64,000 bases of DNA from Oscillospiraceae bacterium (GCA_015065585.1 SVQC01000002.1:24592-88591); one strand, 5' to 3'. Shown: positions 1-9,340, numbered from the stretch's first letter. Notes: generated by a model not told the origin, from the sequence alone. Program-made: numbers and translations.

Positions 1-1033
1 TTTTAAGCTCTGCCCGATAAATTCTAATTATGTCATCATCTGCTTCGCTTTTTACACCAAATTTGGCAAGTTCTTGTTGCATGCAAGCTATTCTGTCACT
101 TTCCTTTATGCGAAGACGAGCAATGTCGGTAAATATAGCGCCGTTGCAAAAAGCTGCTAAAGAAAAAAGAACAGGGCCTAAATCGGGACAATCAGCTAGA
201 GAAATGACTGCATTTTCCTCTTTTAGCTTTTCAAAAAGTTCTTTATAAACCCTGTCGCCTTGCAAACTGTTATCATTTAAACCTTTTACAATAACGTCTC
301 CGCCCAGAATATTGAAAGCGTCTAAAAAAGCAGCGTTGGAATAATCACCTTCAACTGAAAGCGTTTTATCCTCATAATTTTGATTGCCAAAAGCCTTAAT
401 TTTTTTAATATCACTGTAATCAATCTTAATCCCAAAGCTTTCAAGAGCAGAAAAGGTAAGTTTTAAGTAAGATGAACTCTGAAGTTTGCCCGTAATATTT
501 ATTATACTGTCACTATTAAGCAAGGGAAGAGCAAAAAGCAACCCCGATATAAACTGACTGCTGACTTCTCCTGAAAGGGTAAATTCTCCACCGAAAAGTT
601 TACCGTTTACCGTTATACTGTCTTCTCTTTTTAAAAAAGCAATATTTCTTTCACTGCAGATTTTTTCATAAACAGCGTATGGGCGTTGCATCAGACGACC
701 GCTACCCATTAATTTTTTTTCACCATTCTGAAGAAGGCAAAGCGGCAATAAAAACCGTAATGTGCTTCCGCTTTCTCTGCAGTTAAGTAAAGCTGTGTTT
801 TTAAAGTTTTTTAACAATCCGCCTATAGTAACTTCATTTTCGTTAATTTCAGCCTTTGCACCAAGCGCCTTAAGACAATCTATGGTAGCCAGAATATCCT
901 CAGAAAATTCAACGCCCGAAATAACGCTTTTTTCACTTAAAGCTCCGCAAATCAAAAGTCTGTGCGCCATACTTTTTGACGGTGGCACAAATACCGTGCC
1001 TTTTGCCCTGCTTTTTTCAATGCTAATTTTCAT
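1..1033 (-). CDS. aroA: EPSP synthase (3-phosphoshikimate 1-carboxyvinyltransferase), partial
   Basis: Transfers the enolpyruvyl group of PEP to shikimate-3-phosphate, the sixth step of the chorismate pathway, in the cytosol. The frame starts with ATG at 1033 and stays open to base 1, so about 344 codons of a usual 420-430 are visible and the C-terminus lies outside. Seen in the translation: PPSKSMAHR (residues 17-25, substrate binding), the CRESGSTLRF loop (85-94), and RLRIKESDR near the visible end. The start overlaps the aroQ stop by 11 nt, which implies translational coupling. It is the last visible gene of the aromatic operon. The family is certain; only the missing end is unknown. Confidence 0.95.
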   Translation of the reverse strand, partial: MKISIEKSRAKGTVFVPPSKSMAHRLLICGALSEKSVISGVEFSEDILATIDCLKALGAKAEINENEVTIGGLLKNFKNTALLNCRESGSTLRFLLPLCLLQNGEKKLMGSGRLMQRPYAVYEKICSERNIAFLKREDSITVNGKLFGGEFTLSGEVSSQFISGLLFALPLLNSDSIINITGKLQSSSYLKLTFSALESFGIKIDYSDIKKIKAFGNQNYEDKTLSVEGDYSNAAFLDAFNILGGDVIVKGLNDNSLQGDRVYKELFEKLKEENAVISLADCPDLGPVLFSLAAFCNGAIFTDIARLRIKESDRIACMQQELAKFGVKSEADDDIIRIYRAELK

Positions 1034-1463
1034 TTCCTAAATACTCCGTCAAAAAATCTACCGCCTCGGTATATCCATTTATGGAATGCCCTGAAATCGT
1101 TTTTACGCAGGCGCTTCTTATATAGCTTATCTGTCTGAAATCTTCTCTTGCCGATACGTCAGAAATATGCACCTCAACTGTGGGAATATTAACTGATTTA
1201 ACAGCATCAAGAATAGCAACGCTGGTGTGCGTATATGCGGCGGGATTAATAATAATTCCGTCGATTCTTTTATATGCCCACTGAATTTTATCAACAAGGT
1301 CTCCCTCATGGTTAGACTGATAAAACTCAATCTCTATGCCTTTATTTTCAGCATACACCTTAACGGTATCTATAAGATTTTTATATGTTTCTTTGCCGTA
1401 AATATCGGGTTCTCTGATACCCAGCATATTAATATTGGGCCCGTTAATTACAAGAAGCTTCAT
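1023..1463 (-). CDS. aroQ: Type II 3-dehydroquinate dehydratase
   Basis: Dehydrates 3-dehydroquinate to 3-dehydroshikimate (third step of the shikimate pathway). The 146-residue length is standard for the small dodecameric type II enzyme. Motifs: NGPNINMLGIREPDIYG at the N-terminus, carrying the flexible catalytic Arg/Tyr loop; INPAAYTHTSVAI in the middle, with the conserved Asn and the catalytic-base His; VEVHISDVSARE after it. It overlaps the upstream aroE-aroK gene by 20 nt and the downstream aroA by 11 nt, so it is tightly embedded in the operon. Type I dehydroquinase is excluded by the size and these motifs. Confidence 0.96.
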   Translation of the reverse strand: MKLLVINGPNINMLGIREPDIYGKETYKNLIDTVKVYAENKGIEIEFYQSNHEGDLVDKIQWAYKRIDGIIINPAAYTHTSVAILDAVKSVNIPTVEVHISDVSAREDFRQISYIRSACVKTISGHSINGYTEAVDFLTEYLGNEN

Positions 1464-2694
1464 AAAGTTTCCTTTCTATTATAAGCGCTTTTTCTTCGGT
1501 ACTCATTTCTCCTGAAACAATAAAATCAGCAGCCGAGCAGTATAAATTATAACGCTCATTATACCGTTTCATAATTTCTTCTCTATTTAAAGAAAGCGGT
1601 CTGTCATCCGTAGCAATAAGCATATTGGGGTCCCGGTCAATAAAAACAATTACACCGTTTTTCTTAAGATTATCGGTGTTTTCGCTTTTTAAAACAGCTC
1701 CTCCGCCCGTAGCAATTATAAGGGAGTTTAACACACTTATTTCCTTTATTACTTCGCTTTCTGTTTTTCTGAAAGCATCTTCCCCGTCCTTTAAAATAAT
1801 ATCGGACGGTGTCCTTCCTGTTTTTTCTGTTATAAGAAGGTCAGTATCAACAAATTTTCTTCCGAGCTTTTGCGCCAAAAAACTACCCAGAGTAGTTTTG
1901 CCGCAAGCAGGCATACCAATTAAAACTATATTTTGCTTTTGCTTCAAAACCGCGCTGTAAATTTTGTCGATTTCATCAGCTTCAATACTTTTTTCCATAA
2001 ATTTTTCATAGGCAAAAACCGCTTGTGCAACGAGCATATAAAGACCGCAAACCGCTTTTATGCCCATCTTCTTCGCATCTCTGTATAACAGAGTATTTAG
2101 GGGATTATAAACTACGTCTACTACACCCTCAAGTTTTTTGAATAAAGATATATCTATAGGCGAAGAATCTGTGTCGGGAAACATGCCGACAGGAGTTGTA
2201 TTTATAATAATTTCAGCATCATTGTGTATGCTATACGCCTGCTCGTAGGTGATATGGTTTTCTTTGGCTGTTCTCGAAACTCCGTAAACGTTTTGGGCGC
2301 CTAAATCTTTTGCAACACATAAAGCGGTTTTGCTCGTTCCGCCGCTTCCAAGTATTAGAACCTTTTTTGCCTTTAAATTAATACCGCTTTTAAAAATCAT
2401 AGCTTGCATACCGTAATAATCAGTATTGTAACCGTAAATCTTACCTTCTTTTTTAACAACGGTATTAACCGAACCTATACGCCTTGCCGCATCATCAATA
2501 TAATTTAGATAAGGAATAACCTTTTCTTTATACGGTATAGTAACGTTAATAGCCTTAAAATCAGCCTTCTTCATAAAACCGTCAAGTTCAGTTTCAGAAA
2601 GTTCTTTAAGCTCATATTCATAATCGGCAATAAGAGCATGTATCTCTTTTGAAAAACTATGACCAAGCTTTTTTGCGATTAAACCATATTCCAT
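1444..2694 (-). CDS. Fused shikimate dehydrogenase-shikimate kinase (AroE-AroK)
   Basis: A two-domain protein for steps four and five of the shikimate pathway. Residues 1 to about 245 are AroE: the shikimate-binding Ser pair (S13, S15), catalytic K56 in VTIPYKEKV, D92, the nucleotide loop LGSGGTSK (115-122) and NTTPVGMFP. Residues about 255-416 are AroK: P-loop GMPACGKTT (260-268), DTDLLI, ATGGGAVL and DDRPLS in the lid. Both active sites look complete, so this is a working fusion and not a broken pair. Only 4 nt separate it from aroC upstream. Because the kinase domain is C-terminal, shikimate could be passed between domains; that last point is inference. Confidence 0.95.
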   Translation of the reverse strand: MEYGLIAKKLGHSFSKEIHALIADYEYELKELSETELDGFMKKADFKAINVTIPYKEKVIPYLNYIDDAARRIGSVNTVVKKEGKIYGYNTDYYGMQAMIFKSGINLKAKKVLILGSGGTSKTALCVAKDLGAQNVYGVSRTAKENHITYEQAYSIHNDAEIIINTTPVGMFPDTDSSPIDISLFKKLEGVVDVVYNPLNTLLYRDAKKMGIKAVCGLYMLVAQAVFAYEKFMEKSIEADEIDKIYSAVLKQKQNIVLIGMPACGKTTLGSFLAQKLGRKFVDTDLLITEKTGRTPSDIILKDGEDAFRKTESEVIKEISVLNSLIIATGGGAVLKSENTDNLKKNGVIVFIDRDPNMLIATDDRPLSLNREEIMKRYNERYNLYCSAADFIVSGEMSTEEKALIIERKLYEASCN

Positions 2695-2698
2695 ATTT

Positions 2699-3790
2699 TC
2701 AGTCCTTTAAATAATCAGTACCAAAACGCATAGTAAGAGCATCGGCAAGAATAATTGCGGTAATGCTGTCAACAACAACCCTTGCTCTGTGAACTATACA
2801 AGGGTCGTGTCTGCCCTTAATTTCTATATTCACATTTTCCTTTTTAACAAAATCAACGGTTCTCTGCGGCTTTGCTATTGAAGGAGTTGGCTTTACGGCT
2901 GAAGAAAATACAATTGGCATACCGTTTGAAATTCCTCCGTTTATACCGCCGTTATGATTGGTTTCTGTTTTAATTTTGCCGTCTTTAACAATGAATTCAT
3001 CATTAGCAGTACTTCCAGTCATATCTGTTAATCTAAAACCGTCACCAAACTCAACGCCCTTTACTGCAGGTATACTGAAAAGACCGTGAGAAAGCATTGA
3101 CTCAAGACTATCAAACCATGGCTCTCCCACTCCCTCGGGCATACCTAAAACAACAGTTTCAAGAACTCCTCCAACGCTGTCGAGACTATTTGCAGCTATA
3201 CGGATTTTCTCCCGCATTTTTTCCCCTGCTTTATCATCTAAAACAGCAAAAAGCTTGTTGTTTAATTCTTTAATATCTTTGAAAAAATCTCCGAATTCTA
3301 TATCTGAAATTCCGGCGCACTTTTTAATATGTGTAGCAATATAAACGCCTTTTTTATTAAGAGCGCTGATAATTATCGCTCCAGCGGCAACAAGGGCAGC
3401 CGTTATTCTTCCGCTGAAGTGTCCGCCGCCTCTGGCATCTTCAAAACCGTGATATTTAGAAAAAGCGGCATAATCAGCGTGACCGGGACGAGCTTTGCCT
3501 TCCAGCACTGAGTAATCCTTACTTATTTTATTTTGATTTTCTATAACAATGCAAATAGGCGTACCCGTAGTATAGCCGTTATAAACACCGCTGATTATAG
3601 AGAACTCATCAGCCTCGCATCTTTGTGTAGAAATATCGCCATAGCTTTTGCGAAGAGAAAGCTGATGCTTAATAAAATCCTCATCAACCTCTATACCGGG
3701 GGCTATGCCGTCAAGTACTGTACCAATAGCTTCTCCGTGGCTTTCACCAAAAAGAGTTATAGTAATACTGTTTCCGTAAGTGTTTTTCAT
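2699..3790 (-). CDS. aroC: Chorismate synthase
   Basis: Converts EPSP to chorismate using reduced FMN, the seventh and last common step. The 363-residue length fits the family. Motifs: GESHGEAIG close to the N-terminus, the GHADY segment, RGGGHFSGR around residue 120 with the flavin-binding region, and the C-terminal GRHDPCIVHRA. The start (ATG at 3790) directly abuts the aroB stop at 3791, and the downstream fusion gene begins 4 nt after its stop, so it is co-translated with its neighbours. No flavin reductase domain is fused, so an external source of reduced FMN is expected. Confidence 0.96.
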   Translation of the reverse strand: MKNTYGNSITITLFGESHGEAIGTVLDGIAPGIEVDEDFIKHQLSLRKSYGDISTQRCEADEFSIISGVYNGYTTGTPICIVIENQNKISKDYSVLEGKARPGHADYAAFSKYHGFEDARGGGHFSGRITAALVAAGAIIISALNKKGVYIATHIKKCAGISDIEFGDFFKDIKELNNKLFAVLDDKAGEKMREKIRIAANSLDSVGGVLETVVLGMPEGVGEPWFDSLESMLSHGLFSIPAVKGVEFGDGFRLTDMTGSTANDEFIVKDGKIKTETNHNGGINGGISNGMPIVFSSAVKPTPSIAKPQRTVDFVKKENVNIEIKGRHDPCIVHRARVVVDSITAIILADALTMRFGTDYLKD

Positions 3791-4798
3791 TTACAATACT
3801 TCCTCTATTCTTTCACTAAGTATCTTAAAAGGAATTTCTTCCATCTTAAAACTGCCGACCTTTTCTACAGTTACAACAGTAATTTTATCTCCCGACATCT
3901 TTTTATCATGACTCATAGCCTTAATAACTCTTTTAGCATCACATTTTATTTCAGTTGGAAGTCCTATTTTATTCAGTACTTTTATAAGTTTTAAACGAAC
4001 TTCTTCAGAACACATTGGAAGCATACCTACGGCAACGCACTCTCCGTGGTACCATTCCTGCATTTCGCTATCAGATTCTATTCCGTGAGCTACGGTATGA
4101 CCGAAATTAAGAATTTTTCTTAGATTACTTTCCTTTTCATCTTGTTCTACTACACCTTTTTTAATAATAAGCGAAGCCTCAATTATTTTATCAATATTGT
4201 CGGCTATATTATCGTTTTCAAAAATACCAAAAAGTTCACTGTCGCTGGTTAATGCCATTTTAACAGACTCAGCAAGTCCGTTTGCAATTTGACGGTATGG
4301 AAGGGTTTTTAAGGTATCGGCATCAATAATAACCCGTTTCGGCTGATAAAAAGCGCCGACAATATTTTTGTACCCCATAAAATCTATGGCAACCTTGCCG
4401 CCGATTGATGAGTCAACCTGAGCAAGAAGAGTTGTGGGTATATTATAAAAATCAACACCGCGCATAAAGCTTGAGGCAACAAAGCCGGCTAAATCGCCTA
4501 TAACCCCGCCGCCAACGGCAACAACACAGTCACTTCTTGTAAAGCTTTCCGTAACCATTTTTTCAAGAAGTAATTTATAACTGTCTAGACATTTTGTACC
4601 TTCTCCGTTAGGTAAAACAACCGTCACGGGATGCAAGGATTTTTTTGCTACGCTCTCAGAATATTCTTTTGGTACGTTATCATCAGTAACAATAAGAACC
4701 TTTCTGTCAAGGTTTAATAATTCTTCTACCCTTGATAAAACGCCTCGTTCAATAATTATATCGTAACTTCCACCTGATAAATTTACCGTCATTTTCAT
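3791..4798 (-). CDS. aroB: 3-Dehydroquinate synthase
   Basis: Closes DAHP into 3-dehydroquinate using NAD+ and a divalent metal (second shikimate step). The protein has 335 residues with GGGVIGDLAGFVASSFMRG (NAD and metal region), PTTLLAQVDSSIGGKVA, and metal-ligand histidines in LNFGHTVAHG and YHGECVAVGM. It lies between pheA (11 nt upstream) and aroC (no gap). No DAHP synthase, the step before it, is present in the visible operon, so that gene must be elsewhere in the genome or beyond aroA. Confidence 0.95.
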   Translation of the reverse strand: MKMTVNLSGGSYDIIIERGVLSRVEELLNLDRKVLIVTDDNVPKEYSESVAKKSLHPVTVVLPNGEGTKCLDSYKLLLEKMVTESFTRSDCVVAVGGGVIGDLAGFVASSFMRGVDFYNIPTTLLAQVDSSIGGKVAIDFMGYKNIVGAFYQPKRVIIDADTLKTLPYRQIANGLAESVKMALTSDSELFGIFENDNIADNIDKIIEASLIIKKGVVEQDEKESNLRKILNFGHTVAHGIESDSEMQEWYHGECVAVGMLPMCSEEVRLKLIKVLNKIGLPTEIKCDAKRVIKAMSHDKKMSGDKITVVTVEKVGSFKMEEIPFKILSERIEEVL

Positions 4799-4809
4799 AA
4801 GTTTTTCCT

Positions 4810-5898
4810 CTATAAAGAAATTTCTCTTTCAAAGCTACCCACAATTTTTATGTGGTTGCAAACTTCCTTTAATTCAGTAATAAGTTTTTCTCCCGCAGGA
4901 GTGTTTAGATTACCCTCGCCCTCAGCATAAAAATAGTAATCCCATATAAGCTCCTTTGTGGGACGGCTTTTTAACGCACGAAGGTTAAATCCGTTATTGC
5001 CTATTACCGAAAGTGCTTTTCCTAAACTACCACTTTCATTTTTAACGGTAAACAGCATAATAAACTGCTTGTCAGAAGCATTATCGGTTTTTGCCGTTCT
5101 CGAGAATACAGCAAAGCGGGTTGTATTTCTATTACTATCGTTAATACAGCTTTCAATTACTTTAAGTCCGTATATTTCTGCCGCTTCCTCGCTTCCGATA
5201 GCGGCAATATCAGTTCTATCACTTTTAGAAACGAACTCTGCCGCAGCGGCAGTATTAGAAAACTCAGTAGTCGAAAGTCCGTTTTTATTTATAAAACCTG
5301 CACATTGTCCTAATGCCTGTGGATGACTTATAACCTCTTTTATATCTTCTGTCTTTACTCCCTCTTTTGCGAGTAAATTTTGAGTTATGCTGATATCATA
5401 AACCCCATTTATATAAAGAGGTCCAAAAAAAGCAAGGTCCATTACCTGACCCACATCACCGTTATAGCTGTTTTCAAGAGGTAGAATAACACAGTCTGTT
5501 TCTCCCTTAACAGTGGCATCATAAGCCTCTTTAAAATTATCAAAAGCTATAGGTGTGCAACTTTTAAAAATCTTTTTTGCCGCAACGGCGGCAAAGGCAC
5601 CCCTCACTCCCGCAAAAGCTACCTTCATACCGTTATTTAACCGATTTTGAAAATTACGGGATAATTCCATATTATTGCGCAAAAAATTGACATAATATCC
5701 GCGCACAGTATCGTCTTTAACTAACTTGCTGTTTTTTTCGATAACCTCTTCTTCTCTTGTCTTATCGAGAATAGGAAGTCCACGCTCTTTCTTGTACTCG
5801 GCAACGGTTTTTACCGCCTCCATACGCCTTGTAAAGAGCTCAGCCATTTTTTTATCTATTTCGTTAATCTCATTTCTAGCCTTGCTTAAATTATCCAT
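4810..5898 (-). CDS. pheA: Bifunctional chorismate mutase/prephenate dehydratase (P-protein)
   Basis: Turns chorismate into prephenate and then phenylpyruvate for phenylalanine synthesis. An AroQ-type chorismate mutase helix bundle (about residues 1-85, RRMEAVKTVAEYKKERG) is followed by a prephenate dehydratase domain (about 90-275, SHPQALGQC and NTTRFAVFSR) and a C-terminal ACT domain for Phe feedback. In the ACT domain the usual ESRP motif reads KSRP. ATG at 5898 is chosen: GAGGA sits 8 nt before it and it overlaps the upstream stop as ATGGATAA. Another in-frame ATG at 5913 has no ribosome site. Confidence 0.93.
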   Translation of the reverse strand: MDNLSKARNEINEIDKKMAELFTRRMEAVKTVAEYKKERGLPILDKTREEEVIEKNSKLVKDDTVRGYYVNFLRNNMELSRNFQNRLNNGMKVAFAGVRGAFAAVAAKKIFKSCTPIAFDNFKEAYDATVKGETDCVILPLENSYNGDVGQVMDLAFFGPLYINGVYDISITQNLLAKEGVKTEDIKEVISHPQALGQCAGFINKNGLSTTEFSNTAAAAEFVSKSDRTDIAAIGSEEAAEIYGLKVIESCINDSNRNTTRFAVFSRTAKTDNASDKQFIMLFTVKNESGSLGKALSVIGNNGFNLRALKSRPTKELIWDYYFYAEGEGNLNTPAGEKLITELKEVCNHIKIVGSFEREISL

Positions 5899-7081
5899 TA
5901 TTATATTCCTCATAAAGTTTTTTAAATGCAGGAAGAGATGCCTTTATCTGCTCGGTTGATACACAGTAAGAAATTCTGACATATCCGCCCATACCAAAGG
6001 AATCACTGGGAACCAAAAGTAGTTCCTGCTTCTTTGCTTCTTCAGCAAAAGCGGCGGCGTCAGACTCTAAAGCCTTTACAAAAAGATAAAATGCGCCGTC
6101 AGGCTTTACTGCCGTGTATCCGTACTCAGTGAGAGCATTATATAAAAGTTCACGGTTTGTATTGTATACGTTAATATTAGCGGTTTTTCCAAGATTTTCA
6201 GCTACTACTCGCTGAAGCATTGAAGGGGCGCAAACGAAACCTAGTGCTCGTCCGGCGCCGCAAACAGCGGCAAAAACGAAGGCGGAGTCTTTACATCTCG
6301 GAGATACAAAAATATAGCCTATACGCTCTCCCGGAAGTGAAAGAGATTTGCTGAAAGAATAACAAACAACGGTATTATTATAGTAATTTGCAGGATAAGG
6401 TACACTCACATCTCCGTAAACAAGCTCTCTATATGGCTCATCTGAAATAAGGAAAATTTCTTTTCCAAGCTCTTCTTGTTTTCTATTTAAAAGTTCTGCG
6501 AGGCTTATTATCGTTTCCTCGCTAAATACAACACCGGTAGGATTATTTGGCGAGTTTATAATAATTGCCTTTGTGTTTTTATTGATTGCTTTTTCTAGAA
6601 CAGGTATATCTATCTGAAAATCGCCTTCACGACAATTTACTACGACACATTTAAAACCGGCTTTTTCGGCAAATACTCTGTATTCAGGAAAAAAAGGTGC
6701 CAAAAGAATAACTTCATCACCCTCATTTGCAATAGCAGTGAGTGTTACGGTAAGCGATGCGGCGGCGCCGCAGGTCATATAAATATTCGAAGCTTCTGCC
6801 TCTATACCCGAAGTTTCTTTTATGTAATTTGCTATTTTCGTTCTTACTGCCATATCACCGGGTGCAGAAGTATATCCGTGAAGAAGTACGCTGTCTTCTT
6901 TTTCAATTAATTCCCTTATAGTCTCGTTTACGCTTTCAGGCGCAGGCACACTAGGATTTCCAATGCTGAAATCAAAAACCTTATCATCACCTATTTCGGC
7001 TTTTCTCTGCTTTCCATATTCAAAAAGCTGACGTATAGCCGAGCTTTCGGTACCGAGTTTTACCATTTTTTCATTTAACAT
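5891..7081 (-). CDS. Class I PLP-dependent aminotransferase, probably aromatic
   Basis: A fold-type I aminotransferase of 396 residues and first gene of the aromatic operon. Seen: NSPNNPTGVVFSEE, the PLP-phenol contact SDEPYRELVYG, and the Schiff-base lysine in YSFSKSLSLPGERIGY. The context (directly upstream of pheA, 8-nt stop/start overlap) suggests that it transaminates phenylpyruvate or prephenate, finishing Phe/Tyr synthesis. Aspartate aminotransferase activity is equally possible from the sequence alone, because this subgroup is broad. It is transcribed from the promoter at 7122-7150. Confidence 0.85.
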   Translation of the reverse strand: MLNEKMVKLGTESSAIRQLFEYGKQRKAEIGDDKVFDFSIGNPSVPAPESVNETIRELIEKEDSVLLHGYTSAPGDMAVRTKIANYIKETSGIEAEASNIYMTCGAAASLTVTLTAIANEGDEVILLAPFFPEYRVFAEKAGFKCVVVNCREGDFQIDIPVLEKAINKNTKAIIINSPNNPTGVVFSEETIISLAELLNRKQEELGKEIFLISDEPYRELVYGDVSVPYPANYYNNTVVCYSFSKSLSLPGERIGYIFVSPRCKDSAFVFAAVCGAGRALGFVCAPSMLQRVVAENLGKTANINVYNTNRELLYNALTEYGYTAVKPDGAFYLFVKALESDAAAFAEEAKKQELLLVPSDSFGMGGYVRISYCVSTEQIKASLPAFKKLYEEYNNG

Positions 7082-7121
7082 AATATCCGCCTACTTTTTT
7101 AAGTAATATAAAATCTATTAT

Positions 7122-7150
7122 ATTATATAGCACTATTTTTTTAGCGTCAA
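7122..7150 (-). promoter_or_regulatory. SigmaA promoter of the aromatic operon
   Basis: On the minus strand TTGACG (7150-7145), a 17-nt spacer and a perfect TATAAT (7127-7122) precede the aminotransferase start by 40 nt. No riboswitch or T-box is visible in this short leader. Confidence 0.85.
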
Positions 7151-7179
7151 GAAAAATTACTTTTTTTGCATAAAAATGC

Positions 7180-7210
7180 AAAAAAACTGCTGTCCTGTTG
7201 GACAGCAGTT
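7180..7210 (-). terminator. Rho-independent terminator after the Gfo/Idh gene
   Basis: An 11-bp perfect stem (7185-7195 with 7200-7210) with a 4-nt loop is followed on the minus strand by a T run. It lies 17 nt after the stop of the oxidoreductase gene and insulates the aromatic operon from upstream transcription. Confidence 0.9.
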
Positions 7211-7227
7211 AAAAGTATATTTATAAC

Positions 7228-8400
7228 TTAGATTTCGGGGATTTCAATTTCGATTTCCTTACCGATAGCATTTGACTTGATAATACCGTCAATAATAGCC
7301 TGATTGTAAATAATCTGGCTGGAAGGAACGGTAGGCTCACCGCCGTATTTAACAGCATCAATAAATTCACGAAGCTTATTATAGAACAAGTCTTTACCGT
7401 TCTTAGTAGGAGCACCCATAGGAATCTTATACTCTACGCGCTTACCAGCAACATCTTTATAGATAGTAAGAGGTGTAGTAAATTCGCCGTTCCAACACTC
7501 AGTAGAAGGAATTCTAAGACCGCCCTTAGTACCAAGAATAATAGCGTCGCCGATAGTATCCATATGCATTGCCCAAGAAATCATAAAGTCAAGCATAATG
7601 CCGCCTTCAAGACGGATAAAGCCTGCAGCAAAGTCATCAACACCGAACTTATCTGCATAATCGGCAGGTTTATCATCATTAGTAAAATACTCAGGATTCT
7701 TACCGAAGAAATCAGAAGTATAACCGGTAACGGTTAAAGGCTTCGGATAACCAACAGCGTTAAGAAGCATATCAAGAGAATAACAACCGATATCACCCAT
7801 AGCACCAATACCGCCGGTTTCCTTCTCAATAAAGGTAGTACCATAAGGAGTAGGAATACCATGACGGCGTCCGCCACCGGCTTTAAGATAATAAATCTTA
7901 CCTAGCTCACCGGAATCAACGATTTTCTTAATCATCTTCATATTTTCACTCATACGGGGCTGGAAGCCGATAGTAAGGAGCTTACCACTTGCCTTTTCAG
8001 CCTTCATAACCTCAACAGCCTCGTCAAGAGTAACGGTGAAGGGTTTTTCAAGCATTACGTTTACGCCGTGATTAAGAGCATAAATAGTAGGTTCTGCATG
8101 CTGGCAGTTATAGGTGCAGATAGAAACTGCTTCTACTTCACCTGCATCAATAAGCTCTTTGTGAGAAGGATAGAATTTACATCCCTCAACGCCAAATCTT
8201 TTTGCAAAAGTTTCTGCTTTGCCGGGAATAAGGTCAGCCATAGCTACAACTTCTACGTCTTCCATTGCAATATACTGACGAATATGTGCTTCGGCAATCC
8301 AACCGGTACCGATAATACCAACCTTAACCTTTTTACTGCTATCAACAGCTTTTTCTTCTATAAAGTTACCGTCAAATCTGTCTAATACGTTATCTGCCAT
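7228..8400 (-). CDS. Gfo/Idh/MocA family NAD(P)-dependent oxidoreductase
   Basis: A sugar or polyol dehydrogenase of 390 residues. The N-terminal Rossmann domain begins after a short extension (VGIIGTGWIAEAHIR, about residues 27-41). MLEKPFTVTLDEA holds the family EKP motif with the catalytic Lys, and GDIGCYSLDML belongs to the C-terminal substrate domain. It follows an AP-endonuclease-like sugar isomerase by 38 nt, a pairing typical of inositol-like or keto-sugar catabolism. The substrate cannot be read from the sequence. The ribosome site AAGGAG lies about 12 nt before the ATG. Confidence 0.88.
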   Translation of the reverse strand: MADNVLDRFDGNFIEEKAVDSSKKVKVGIIGTGWIAEAHIRQYIAMEDVEVVAMADLIPGKAETFAKRFGVEGCKFYPSHKELIDAGEVEAVSICTYNCQHAEPTIYALNHGVNVMLEKPFTVTLDEAVEVMKAEKASGKLLTIGFQPRMSENMKMIKKIVDSGELGKIYYLKAGGGRRHGIPTPYGTTFIEKETGGIGAMGDIGCYSLDMLLNAVGYPKPLTVTGYTSDFFGKNPEYFTNDDKPADYADKFGVDDFAAGFIRLEGGIMLDFMISWAMHMDTIGDAIILGTKGGLRIPSTECWNGEFTTPLTIYKDVAGKRVEYKIPMGAPTKNGKDLFYNKLREFIDAVKYGGEPTVPSSQIIYNQAIIDGIIKSNAIGKEIEIEIPEI

Positions 8401-8437
8401 GATTGATTAACACTCCTTGTAATAACTTAATTTAAAA

Positions 8438-9259
8438 TTAGTAAATTGTTCTAATGTACTCAATACTGAGTTTAGCGCACTCAAGAGGAGTTCTGTTAAG
8501 AGCGGGTAAATCTTGCTCAACAATTACCATTTCGGCACCTGCTTTTTCAGAAGCCTTAATGATAGAAAGAACGTCCTGCACACCGTAACCAACGGGACGA
8601 AGCTCGAAAGGTACAACCTCTTCTTTAGCTTCCACTTCACCGCCGTCAATAAGCTCATACATATTTGCGCTCTTGGAACCAACGAAGTCCTTAAGGTGAA
8701 CGAGAGGAGCACGGCCGGTATACTTAAGAACGTAGTTAGCGGGATTTTCGCCACCTACGTTTGCCCAGCATGTATCAATCTGGGTCTGAAGAACGCTTTC
8801 ATCAGTGTCAGCATAAAGAATATCAAGAATATTTTTACCGTCAATTTTGTTGAATTCAAAATCGTGGTTATGATATAAAAGTTTCATACCATATTTTGCG
8901 CATTCTGCAGCAACAATTTTAATTTCAGAAAGGAACTGCTCGTAACCCTCGGAACCGGCAAGCTGTTTATCGGCAGAAGCCCACGGAATAGCTATGTATT
9001 TGCAGCCAATTTCAGCATAGTCGCCAACAACCTTAGCAACGTCTGCCATAATTACGCCAAGACCAACGTGAGCAGAAATCGGGATAAGGCCGGCTTCCTC
9101 GCACATTGCTTTTACTTCTGCTGCAGAATAGTCAAAAAGACCTGCAAATTCAACAGCATCATAACCGTATTTTTTAAGTTCTTTTAATGTTCCGGCAAAA
9201 TCAGCTTTCATAGCGTCTCTTACAGAGTAAAGCTGAATGCCTATAGGTAACTTACTCAT
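8438..9259 (-). CDS. Sugar phosphate isomerase/epimerase family TIM-barrel protein
   Basis: A 273-residue member of the xylose isomerase-like/AP endonuclease 2 superfamily. Seen: GIQLYSVRDAM at the N-terminus, KLLYHNHDFEF (metal-ligand region), QIDTCWANVGG and VHLKDF. These acidic and histidine positions bind the divalent metal in this fold. It is first in a two-gene operon with the Gfo/Idh oxidoreductase and has its own promoter. Probable role: isomerising a keto sugar or inositol derivative before or after the oxidoreductase step; the exact substrate is unknown. Confidence 0.85.
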   Translation of the reverse strand: MSKLPIGIQLYSVRDAMKADFAGTLKELKKYGYDAVEFAGLFDYSAAEVKAMCEEAGLIPISAHVGLGVIMADVAKVVGDYAEIGCKYIAIPWASADKQLAGSEGYEQFLSEIKIVAAECAKYGMKLLYHNHDFEFNKIDGKNILDILYADTDESVLQTQIDTCWANVGGENPANYVLKYTGRAPLVHLKDFVGSKSANMYELIDGGEVEAKEEVVPFELRPVGYGVQDVLSIIKASEKAGAEMVIVEQDLPALNRTPLECAKLSIEYIRTIY

Positions 9260-9311
9260 TTGTAATCCCCCACATTTTTAAAATTTGAGCAACCTTTGTC
9301 ACTTTAACTGT

Positions 9312-9340
9312 ATAATAACATACCCTACGGTAAAAGTAAA
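9312..9340 (-). promoter_or_regulatory. Promoter of the isomerase-oxidoreductase pair
   Basis: Minus strand TTTACT (9340-9335), 17-nt spacer, TATTAT (9317-9312), about 50 nt before the isomerase ATG, which has a GGGGGA-type ribosome site. The -35 match is only moderate. Confidence 0.6.

Noticed and set aside
3533..3994. A 153-codon plus-strand frame over the aroC/aroB junction
   Set aside because: It is antisense to two certain genes and the predicted protein has no family features.
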